Notes under the pieces: generated by a model
The model's database searches: none
Told to the model about the DNA's origin: nothing
Seen by the model: the letters and a program-made list of their open reading frames with translations, nothing else
NCBI RefSeq assembly: GCF_004923255.1
Contig: NZ_QYRT01000035.1
Span: forward strand, 1-39,709
Source: Subtercola vilae
GTDB taxonomy: Bacteria > Actinomycetota > Actinomycetes > Actinomycetales > Microbacteriaceae
DNA length: 39,709 nucleotides
Direction of reading: 5' to 3'
Shown: piece after piece, positions 31,699-39,709 of the stretch
Layout of the letters: every line of letters starts with the position of its first letter
Numbering within the stretch: position 1 is the stretch's first letter
Translations under genes and position numbers: made by a program

Positions 31699-33342
31699 CT
31701 AGTGGTAGAAGTGACGCTCACCGGTCGTGTACATGGTGACGCCGGCGTTCTGCGCGGCCTCGATGACCTCGGCGTCGCGCACCGAACCACCGGGCTGTAC
31801 GACGGCCCCCACGCCGGCGTCGAGCAGTACCTGCAGCCCGTCGGCGAAGGGGAAGAAGGCGTCAGAGGCTGCGACCGAGCCCGCGGCCCGGCTGCCCGCG
31901 CGCGACACCGCGAGGTGGCACGAGTCGACCCGGTTGACCTGGCCCATGCCCACGCCGACCGAGGCGCCGTTGTTCGCCAGCAGAATGGCGTTCGACTTCA
32001 CCGAACGGCAGGCCTTCCAGGCGAACGCAAGGTCGTTCAGGGTGTCGGCGTCGGCCGGCTCGCCCGACACGAGAACCCAGTCGTCGGTGCTGAACTCGTC
32101 GAACGAGTCAGCGGTCTGCACCAGAACGCCGCCGCTGATCTGCTTCAACTCGACAGCGGGGTGGGAGTAGTCGCTGGGCAGACGGAGGATGCGGAGGTTC
32201 TTCTTGGTCTGCAGCAGGGTGAGGGCATCCGGTTCGAACCCGGGAGCCACCAGCACCTCGGTGAAGATCTCTTTCACGGCTTCGGCCATGCCGAGTGTCA
32301 CGGTTCGGTTCGCCGCGATCACGCCGCCGAAGGCCGACACCGGGTCGCACTCGTGCGCGCGCAGGTGTGCTGAGGCGATGGGGTCGATGGCGGTGCCCGA
32401 GGCCACAGCGATGCCGCACGGGTTGGCGTGCTTGATGATGGCCACGGCCGGTTCGGCGAAGTCGAAGGCGGCGCGAACGGCTGCATCGGCGTCGACGAAG
32501 TTGTTGTACGACATCTCTTTACCGTGCAGCTGAACGGCCTGGGCGATGCCCCGGCCCACCGGCTCGACGTAGAGCGCGGCGAGCTGGTGCGAGTTCTCGC
32601 CGTAGCGCAGCGCGTGTGACAGCGAGACCGTGCGGAGCAACTCGTGCGGAAACCCGTCGGCCTGCAGGGGCGCCGTGGGGTCGAAGGCGTGCGAGGGTTC
32701 GCCGGCGGCGACCTGGGTCTCGTCGGCGAACCAGGCGGCGACGGCGGTGTCGTAGGCGGCGGTGTGCGCGAAAGCGGTCGCGGCGAGTGTGCGGCGCGTC
32801 TCGAGCGAGGTTCCACCGGCGGCGAGGGCAGCGAGAATCTCGGGGTAGGCCGCGGGCGACACCGCGATGGCCACGTTGGCGTGGTTCTTCGCCGAGGCCC
32901 GAACCAGCGCGGGGCCGCCGATGTCGATCTGCTCGATGACGTCGTCACCGATGGCGCCGCTGGCAACGGTCTCGGCGAACGGGTAGAGGTTCACCACGAC
33001 GAGCTGAAAGGCCTGGATCTCGAGCTGCTGCAGCTGCGCGATGTGCGACTCGAGGCGCAGATCGGCGAGGATTCCGGCGTGCACCGACGGGTGCAGGGTC
33101 TTCACCCGGCCGTCGAGCGATTCGGGAAAGCCGGTGATCGAGCTGACCTCCGTGACGGCGAACCCTGCTTCGGCAATGGTCTTCGCGGTCGAGCCGGTGG
33201 AGACGATCTCGACGCCCGACTCGCTGAGCGCCCGGGCGAGGTCGATGAGCCCGGTCTTGTCGCTCACCGAGACAAGCGCACGCTTGATGGGTACGAGATC
33301 GCGGTGGTGAAACAGTGACGGGTCGTGGCGTGGGCCGCTCAT
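31699..33342 (-). CDS. purH: bifunctional AICAR formyltransferase / IMP cyclohydrolase
   Basis: 547 aa. The N-terminal MGS-like cyclohydrolase domain has [23 protein letters not shown] and [14 protein letters not shown]; the transferase domain has [18 protein letters not shown] and the final [31 protein letters not shown] region in pieces. It carries out the last two steps of IMP synthesis, using 10-formyl-THF and AICAR (ZMP). GGGAGC, which overlaps the purN stop, is its ribosome-binding site; the start is ATG 33342, 6 bp after purN. Confidence 0.98.
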   Translation of the reverse strand: MSGPRHDPSLFHHRDLVPIKRALVSVSDKTGLIDLARALSESGVEIVSTGSTAKTIAEAGFAVTEVSSITGFPESLDGRVKTLHPSVHAGILADLRLESHIAQLQQLEIQAFQLVVVNLYPFAETVASGAIGDDVIEQIDIGGPALVRASAKNHANVAIAVSPAAYPEILAALAAGGTSLETRRTLAATAFAHTAAYDTAVAAWFADETQVAAGEPSHAFDPTAPLQADGFPHELLRTVSLSHALRYGENSHQLAALYVEPVGRGIAQAVQLHGKEMSYNNFVDADAAVRAAFDFAEPAVAIIKHANPCGIAVASGTAIDPIASAHLRAHECDPVSAFGGVIAANRTVTLGMAEAVKEIFTEVLVAPGFEPDALTLLQTKKNLRILRLPSDYSHPAVELKQISGGVLVQTADSFDEFSTDDWVLVSGEPADADTLNDLAFAWKACRSVKSNAILLANNGASVGVGMGQVNRVDSCHLAVSRAGSRAAGSVAASDAFFPFADGLQVLLDAGVGAVVQPGGSVRDAEVIEAAQNAGVTMYTTGERHFYH

Positions 33343-33348
33343 GATCGG

Positions 33349-33960
33349 TTAGCTCCCTGGTGTTGCATTGGATTTCAGGTGGTCGGTGAGGGTCAAGTGG
33401 GTGTTGGCGATGTCGAGCACGGCCTGAACGAGCAGTTCACGCTCGACCGTCTTGATACGTTCGTGCAGGTCGTGTTCGGAGTCGCCCGGCAGAACCGGCA
33501 CCGCCTGCTGAACGAGCACTGGGCCGGTGTCGACGCCTTCGTCGACGATGTGCACGGTGACGCCGGTCTCTGTGACGCCGGTAGCGAGTGCGTCTCGAAC
33601 AGCGTGCGCACCGGGAAACGCGGGCAGCAGGGCGGGGTGGGTGTTGATGAGGTTCGGCGAGAGGGCCCTGACGAAGCGGGGCGGCAGGATGCGCATGAAG
33701 CCCGCGCACACCACGAGGTCGGGCGACCACTGTTCGACTTGCGTCAGCAGTTCGTCGCCCCATGACGCCCGGTCGGCGAACGCGGTGGGAACCACGGTGA
33801 ACGAGGGCACACCGAACTGCTCGGCGTACGCGAGCCCGGGTGCGTCGGTGTCAGAGCCGACGGCCACGATGCGGGCCGGAAATTCGGCGTCTGTCGAGGC
33901 CTCGAGAAGGGCGCGGAGGTTCGAGCCCCCGCCCGAGATGAGCACAACAATCGACAGCAC
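33349..33960 (-). CDS. purN: phosphoribosylglycinamide formyltransferase
   Basis: 203 aa from GTG 33960, which has GTAGG eight bases upstream; the GTG at 33966 is too close to it. Motifs are VVLISGGGSNLRALLEA (5-phosphoribosyl site), VVCAGFMRILPPRFV, the catalytic NTHPALLPAFPGAHAVRDAL (N-H) and the folate-site HIVDEGVDTGPVLVQ with catalytic Asp. It formylates GAR with 10-formyl-THF in purine synthesis. The order with purH and the perM-like gene is the conserved actinobacterial one. Confidence 0.97.
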   Translation of the reverse strand: MLSIVVLISGGGSNLRALLEASTDAEFPARIVAVGSDTDAPGLAYAEQFGVPSFTVVPTAFADRASWGDELLTQVEQWSPDLVVCAGFMRILPPRFVRALSPNLINTHPALLPAFPGAHAVRDALATGVTETGVTVHIVDEGVDTGPVLVQQAVPVLPGDSEHDLHERIKTVERELLVQAVLDIANTHLTLTDHLKSNATPGS

Positions 33961-33989
33961 CCACACAGCCTACCGGGGTGTCGAAGCCT

Positions 33990-35300
33990 TCACTTCTGCC
34001 GGTACCCGAGGGGGTCATCAGCCGTCGTGGGTTTGACTGCGCTCTTCGTCTCGCTGGCACCGAACCGCACACCGCTGGCCAGCAGCCCCACCGTGCAGGC
34101 CACGCTGAACTCGACGGCGGCCCACAGCCACACCATCGCGGGGTCAGGCCCCACGTCGGCCAGTCGGCCCGGCCCCATTGCGCCGCCCGCCCACAGCGCC
34201 AGCAGCGCGAGAATGCTCGCCGCAACCAGCCCCATGCCGACGCCGGTAGCCACGACCCGACCCACCGACACGGGCCCGAACCCGGGCCGGGCGGCTCGGC
34301 CCGCTGCACGATCTTCGCCGACGCCTCCGCGGAGCCGCGGGCGCAGCACTACCGCCACGAGAAACGCGATCGCCACCGGAACGATGAGCGCCGCAAAACC
34401 GAGCGGCGATCCCTGGGGCAGTGCTCCGAACACGGGCAGCGACGGAATCAACCCCAGCTGCGTGCCCAGAGGAGTGACCGCCGAACCCGTGCCGAGCACA
34501 AAGCCGGGGCCGAGCATCCAGCTGGCCGCCCACACGACGATGTTCGGCATCAGAGCGAGCTGCGCGAGAGTGAGCCCCGCGCCGCCCGCAATACCCGACT
34601 GCAGCGACTCGTAGAGCGACACCACGGTGGAGTACTGGATGACCAGCAGCAGCGCGACGGCCAGCCCCGCCACGGCGACCAGCCCGGTCGCGATCATGGC
34701 GCCCCCGCGCAGCGCTGTGGCCACCAGCGGCAGTTCAGGCGCGGGAATTCGATGCACTTGGCGCGCGAACCACGCGAACAGCGCCGTGCGCTCGCGCAGC
34801 ACGCTCGGCACGATGCCGAGCAGCAGGCCGAGACCGTAGACGAACGGAACGAACAACACGGCCTGTCGGAGCGACGGGGTCGCCACATCAGACTGGGCGC
34901 TCTGCCAGGCCAGGGCGGCGAGCGCCGCCACCGTGAGCATTCCCACTGCGAGCCCGAGCACCGGGTGGGCCGACTGGCCGAGGCGAAGCCCACTGCGCCG
35001 ACCGAGAAAGACCGTGAGCAGGGCGAACCCGAGCGGGGCGATGCCGATCTCGAAGGGTACGGCGGCCTGGTCGAGAGCGAGTTGGGCAGCGGTCTGCGGG
35101 TCGAGGGCAATGCGCAGGTCGACACCGTTGCCGAGCATCCAGAAATCGACCGCTGAGCGCCAGAACACGCTCCAGTCGATGGCGAGGTCGAACTGCACGG
35201 CCCACAGAATGGTGAGCATCACGAGCGGAATGCCGATGCCGATGGCTACGGCGAGCAGCGCATCGAGGGCAGCAAGAAGTGCGGTGGTGGGGCGATTCAT
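33990..35300 (-). CDS. DUF6350 / PerM-like cell-division membrane protein (436 aa)
   Basis: About nine to ten hydrophobic helices with Ala/Gly-rich loops, including APLGFALLTVFLGRRSG, the LALMPNIVVWAASWMLGPGFVLGTGS region and a VTPLGTQLGLIPSLPVFGALP segment, all typical of DUF6350. M. tuberculosis PerM (Rv0955), also placed before purN-purH, stabilises division proteins during stress and chronic infection. The gene starts at ATG 35300, sharing a base with the stop of the upstream membrane-protein gene. Assignment rests on motif likeness plus position. Confidence 0.85.
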   Translation of the reverse strand: MNRPTTALLAALDALLAVAIGIGIPLVMLTILWAVQFDLAIDWSVFWRSAVDFWMLGNGVDLRIALDPQTAAQLALDQAAVPFEIGIAPLGFALLTVFLGRRSGLRLGQSAHPVLGLAVGMLTVAALAALAWQSAQSDVATPSLRQAVLFVPFVYGLGLLLGIVPSVLRERTALFAWFARQVHRIPAPELPLVATALRGGAMIATGLVAVAGLAVALLLVIQYSTVVSLYESLQSGIAGGAGLTLAQLALMPNIVVWAASWMLGPGFVLGTGSAVTPLGTQLGLIPSLPVFGALPQGSPLGFAALIVPVAIAFLVAVVLRPRLRGGVGEDRAAGRAARPGFGPVSVGRVVATGVGMGLVAASILALLALWAGGAMGPGRLADVGPDPAMVWLWAAVEFSVACTVGLLASGVRFGASETKSAVKPTTADDPLGYRQK

Positions 35301-35833
35301 CAGTGGAACACGATTTTCAGAATGATGACGAGCACGCCGAGCAGCCCTGTGACGATGCCGCCAAGTAGGCGAACCGGCCAGGTGCCACCACGATCGCCGA
35401 TGGCGAACCAGCCGAGCAGCCCGAGCAGTCCGATGGGCAGCAGAAGAGAGATGTCGTACGCGACACTGTCATCGAAGATGTGCACGGCTCCGAGCAGCAG
35501 AAACAGACACGGCACAACTGCCGCATAAATCAGACCGGCCGAGTCATCGACGCCGTGCTTCAGCGAGGCTGAGACGGGCAGGCCATCGACTCCGCGCCGG
35601 CCGTAGTGGGCGATGCCGTCGGCGAAGACGTGGGCGATCCAGAACACGAGCATCGTGCCGACCGTCGTGATGAGTACCTCGCGGTCGGTCGCCTTCTCAG
35701 AGGCGTTGCCGATGATGGCGCTGACAAGCAACGTGCCGTAGATCGCTTGGGGCGTGACGAACCGGTGACGCCACCGCTGGTAACGGGTGAGCGGCTCGGG
35801 CGAGGGCGCGGCGGGTACTGCTGTGTCTGTCAC
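35300..35833 (-). CDS. membrane protein of unknown function (177 aa)
   Basis: Four hydrophobic segments: near residue 30-45 (IYGTLLVSAIIGNAS), VLITTVGTMLVFWIAHVFADGIAHY, DSAGLIYAAVVPCLFLLLGAVHIF and the C-terminal GLLGLLGWFAIG...LLGVLVIILKIVF. The His/Asp pattern HVFADGIAHYG is striking. I do not recognise the family. GTG 35833 has no good ribosome-binding site, and a strong hairpin ends 12 bp upstream. The stop overlaps the perM-like start, so the two are coupled. Confidence 0.8.
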   Translation of the reverse strand: MTDTAVPAAPSPEPLTRYQRWRHRFVTPQAIYGTLLVSAIIGNASEKATDREVLITTVGTMLVFWIAHVFADGIAHYGRRGVDGLPVSASLKHGVDDSAGLIYAAVVPCLFLLLGAVHIFDDSVAYDISLLLPIGLLGLLGWFAIGDRGGTWPVRLLGGIVTGLLGVLVIILKIVFH

Positions 35834-35845
35834 CGGTTAACCGTA

Positions 35846-35873
35846 TCGGCCCTCCACGCGAATGGAGGGCCGA
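35846..35873 (-). terminator. hairpin after sucD
   Basis: TCGGCCCTCCA (35846-35856) pairs exactly with TGGAGGGCCGA (35863-35873), an 11-bp stem with a 6-nt loop, 60 bp past the sucD stop. No T-run follows. It probably ends the sucCD transcript; it also lies just ahead of the next gene's start, so partial read-through or leader control is possible. Confidence 0.75.
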
Positions 35874-35933
35874 CACGTCACGGGCGCCGGTTCAGGGCCC
35901 TGTGGGTTTACTCAACTGCTGGTGCACTCACCC

Positions 35934-36821
35934 TCAGAGGGCGAGGTAGACCTCACGCAGCAGGGCTGCAGTCTCGCTCGGCGTCTTGCCGACCTTGACC
36001 CCGGCGGCCTCGAGGGCCTCCTTCTTGCCCTGGGCGGTGCCCGCTCCGTCAGACACGATGGCGCCGGCGTGGCCCATGGTCTTGCCCTCGGGGGCGGTGA
36101 AGCCGGCGACGTAGGCCACGACGGGCTTGGTCACGTTGGCCTTGATGAAGTCGGCCGCGCGCTCTTCAGCATCGCCACCGATCTCACCGATCATCACGAT
36201 CGCCTTGGTCTCGGGGTCGGCCTCGAACGCGGCGAGCGCGTCGATGTGCGTGGTGCCGATGATGGGGTCGCCACCGATACCGATCGCGGTCGAGAAGCCG
36301 AGGTCACGCAGCTCGTACATCATCTGGTAGGTCAGGGTGCCCGACTTCGACACCAGGCCGATGGGGCCGGGGCCCGTGATGTTCGACGGAATGATGCCGG
36401 CGTTCGACTTCGACGGCGAGATGATGCCGGGGCAGTTCGGGCCGATGATGCGGGTCACGTTGCCGCGGCTCTTGGCGAAGGCCCAGAACTCGGCCGAGTC
36501 GTGAATCGGGATGCCCTCGGTGATGACCACCGCAAGGGGAATCTCTGCCTCGACGGCCTCGAGCACGGCCGCCTTGGCGAACGCCGGCGGCACGAAGATG
36601 ACCGACACGTCTGCGCCGGTCGCCTTCATCGCGTCGGCCACCGAACCGAAGATCGGAAGCGTGACGCCCTCGATCTCGACCTCGGTGCCGGCCTTGCGGG
36701 GGTTGACGCCGCCGACGATCTTCGAGCCCGAAGCGAGCATCCGGCCGGCGTGCTTGGTTCCTTCAGAGCCGGTGAGGCCCTGGATGATGATTCTGGAGTT
36801 CTCGTCGAGAAAAATCGACAT
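35934..36821 (-). CDS. sucD: succinate-CoA ligase, alpha subunit
   Basis: 295 aa. It has [21 protein letters not shown] (CoA-binding start), [14 protein letters not shown]-type and [12 protein letters not shown] motifs, the [15 protein letters not shown] phosphate site, [11 protein letters not shown], and the phosphorylated His in [18 protein letters not shown]. It forms the CoA-binding half of the enzyme that converts succinyl-CoA to succinate with ATP or GTP formation. It follows sucC by 47 bp with AGGAAGAG before ATG 36821. Confidence 0.98.
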   Translation of the reverse strand: MSIFLDENSRIIIQGLTGSEGTKHAGRMLASGSKIVGGVNPRKAGTEVEIEGVTLPIFGSVADAMKATGADVSVIFVPPAFAKAAVLEAVEAEIPLAVVITEGIPIHDSAEFWAFAKSRGNVTRIIGPNCPGIISPSKSNAGIIPSNITGPGPIGLVSKSGTLTYQMMYELRDLGFSTAIGIGGDPIIGTTHIDALAAFEADPETKAIVMIGEIGGDAEERAADFIKANVTKPVVAYVAGFTAPEGKTMGHAGAIVSDGAGTAQGKKEALEAAGVKVGKTPSETAALLREVYLAL

Positions 36822-36868
36822 GGTTATTCTCTTCCTGTTCCTGCGTGAGTAGCGGTGAAGGGGTGCAC

Positions 36869-38038
36869 TTACGCAGCGGCGTGAGCGAGTTCGGCTGCCT
36901 TGTCGGCGGCTTCGTCCATGGTGTCGACGACGGTCACCAGCGGGTTGTTGGCTTCGGCGAGAATCGCTCGGCCCTCCACCACGTTGTTGCCGTCGAGTCG
37001 CACGACGAGAGGCTTGGTGGCGGCAGCTCCGAGCGTCGCGAGCGCGCCCACGATGCCGTTGGCCACGGCGTCACACGCGGTGATGCCGCCGAAGACGTTG
37101 ACGAAGACACTCTTCACCTGCGGGTCGTTCAGAATCACGTCGAGGCCTGCTGCCATCACCTCAGCGGATGCTCCGCCACCGATGTCGAGGAAGTTGGCGG
37201 GCTTGACGCCGCCGTGACGCTCACCCGCGTACGACACGACGTCGAGCGTCGACATGACGAGGCCCGCGCCGTTACCGATGATGCCGACTTCGCCGTCGAG
37301 CTTCACGTAGTTGAGGTTCGACAACTTGGCCTTCGCCTCGAGCGGGTCGACAGCACCCTGATCGACAAGGGCTTCGTGGTTCGGGTGACGGAAGTCGGCG
37401 TTCTCGTCGAGGGTCACCTTGCCGTCGAGAGCGATGACGTCGCCCTCTTCGGTGAGAACCAGCGGGTTGACCTCCACCAGGGTGGCGTCTTCGCCCACGA
37501 AGACATCCCACAGCTTCGCGATGACCGGTGCGACCTTCGGCACCAGGTCGGCCGGAAAGTTCGCGGCGATGGCGATCTCGGTGGCGGTCTTCTCGTCGAT
37601 ACCCGCCAGCGGGTTGACCTCGATACGGGCCAGCGCCTCGGGGCGCTCGACAGCGAGCTGCTCGATCTCCATGCCGCCCTCGACGCTGGTCATCGACAGG
37701 AAGGTGCGGTTCGAGCGGTCGAGCAGCACCGAGAAGTAGAACTCCTGGGCGATGCGGGCACCGCCGGCGACCATGACGCGCTTGACGACGTGGCCCTTGA
37801 TGTCGAGGCCGAGAATCGACTTCGCTGCCTCTTCGGCCTCATCGGGGTTCTTCGCCACCTTCACGCCGCCGGCCTTGCCTCGGCCACCGACCTTGACCTG
37901 CGCCTTGACGACCGTCACACCGCCGAGTTTCTCGGCGGCTGCCCTCACCTCTTCAGGAGTGTCAGCGATGATGCCGGGCAGAACCGGTACGCCATAGCTC
38001 TCGAACAGGTCTCTGGCCTGATATTCAAATAGATCCAC
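36869..38038 (-). CDS. sucC: succinate-CoA ligase, beta subunit
   Basis: 389 aa, standard length. The ATP-grasp N-terminal part has [36 protein letters not shown] and [18 protein letters not shown]; the C-terminal domain has [42 protein letters not shown] and [16 protein letters not shown]. It binds the nucleotide and succinate. GTG 38038; the upstream ribosome-binding site is weak. Two palindromes and a TAGGCT element precede it. Confidence 0.98.
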   Translation of the reverse strand: MDLFEYQARDLFESYGVPVLPGIIADTPEEVRAAAEKLGGVTVVKAQVKVGGRGKAGGVKVAKNPDEAEEAAKSILGLDIKGHVVKRVMVAGGARIAQEFYFSVLLDRSNRTFLSMTSVEGGMEIEQLAVERPEALARIEVNPLAGIDEKTATEIAIAANFPADLVPKVAPVIAKLWDVFVGEDATLVEVNPLVLTEEGDVIALDGKVTLDENADFRHPNHEALVDQGAVDPLEAKAKLSNLNYVKLDGEVGIIGNGAGLVMSTLDVVSYAGERHGGVKPANFLDIGGGASAEVMAAGLDVILNDPQVKSVFVNVFGGITACDAVANGIVGALATLGAAATKPLVVRLDGNNVVEGRAILAEANNPLVTVVDTMDEAADKAAELAHAAA

Positions 38039-38110
38039 GCTTGCTCATCCCATCCGCATGCAGCCTCTACGGGCATGCGTTGCCTGGTTGCTTGAAAAAC
38101 GGTAGCCGGA

Positions 38111-38166
38111 TGTCGCGACACTCCATGTCTCTCGAGATCGAGACATCTTGACCGCCTCAAAGCCTA
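38111..38166 (-). promoter_or_regulatory. sucC upstream region: two palindromes and a -10-like element
   Basis: TGTCGCGACA (38111-38120) is a perfect 10-bp palindrome. ATGTCTC-N8-GAGACAT (38125-38146) is a perfect 7-bp inverted repeat. TAGGCT, within GAGTAGGCT, lies at 38166-38161 on the minus strand, the same string as upstream of icd. If TAGGCT is the -10, both palindromes fall in the early transcript; otherwise they may be operators for a TCA-cycle regulator. Confidence 0.4.
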
Positions 38167-38254
38167 CTCTCCACAGGTCGGCAGCCGTTCCACTCTCTCC
38201 ACAGATTCGTGCGTTCCCCGCCTGCCCGGGGGCGCCCGGCGGCAATCTGGGGCC

Positions 38255-39709
<1,455 letters not shown>

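Noticed and set aside
30559-32373. Plus-strand open frame across the dimethylargininase and purH genes
   Set aside because: Covers two recognised minus-strand genes and their intergenic gap; composition is typical of antisense reading in high-GC DNA.
36845-38032. Plus-strand open frame opposite sucC
   Set aside because: Same length and phase relation as sucC; no family resemblance.

Overview
The window is a high-GC actinobacterial chromosome segment, most likely from the family Microbacteriaceae. This rests on strongly GC-biased third positions, many GTG starts with GTGA/ATGA overlaps, a PASTA Ser/Thr kinase, WxL/DUF916-type and thioester-type surface proteins, and the order perM-purN-purH beside sucCD, which matches the Rv0951-Rv0957 region of Mycobacterium tuberculosis. 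I see no rRNA, tRNA, CRISPR array, insertion sequence, prophage or plasmid gene. Genes are dense and no gene-free stretch exceeds about 230 bp.

Layout. (1) 1-11.3 kb, all on the minus strand: a phosphate-transport-like operon pstC-pstA-pstS, then two further PstS-like exported proteins (883 and 366 aa), then a WxL-like exported protein. After a hairpin come a DUF916-type protein, a smaller related protein and probably a third gene running off the edge. There is no pstB ATPase, phoU or phoPR. A three-unit PHO-box-like repeat lies in front of pstC, and a second two-unit one lies behind the hairpin in front of the DUF916-type gene. (2) 11.4-15.3 kb, minus: glutathione peroxidase, an unknown protein, a lytic transglycosylase and a PASTA kinase, the last three tightly packed. 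(3) 15.5-18.2 kb: a small orphan (plus), an aldose-1-epimerase-like gene, and glyA preceded by a probable ZTP riboswitch. (4) 18.2-24 kb: an ECF sigma factor fused to an anti-sigma-like zinc motif, a membrane span and a large exported region; an MFS exporter; yrdB-nagA. (5) 24-31.7 kb: icd, a GNAT, an alkyltransferase-like protein, a lipoprotein, a heterodimeric ABC exporter and a membrane-fused dimethylargininase. (6) 31.7-38 kb, minus: sucC-sucD, a membrane protein, perM-like, purN, purH. (7) 38.3 kb to the end, plus: the first 485 residues of a probable thioester-domain surface protein.

How the parts connect. GlyA makes one-carbon units for the 10-formyl-THF used by PurN and PurH, and the glyA leader appears to sense ZTP/ZMP, the PurH substrate, so folate shortage would raise glyA. 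icd and sucCD supply consecutive TCA-cycle steps.

The most unusual region is 0-11.3 kb. Pst permeases that keep their ATPase-coupling loops are joined to three different PstS-like exported proteins, two with C-terminal membrane or wall-anchor tails, and to WxL/DUF916-type surface proteins, under apparent PhoP control. I read this as a surface-displayed phosphate capture or sensing assembly that must borrow an ATPase from elsewhere. That reading is inference.
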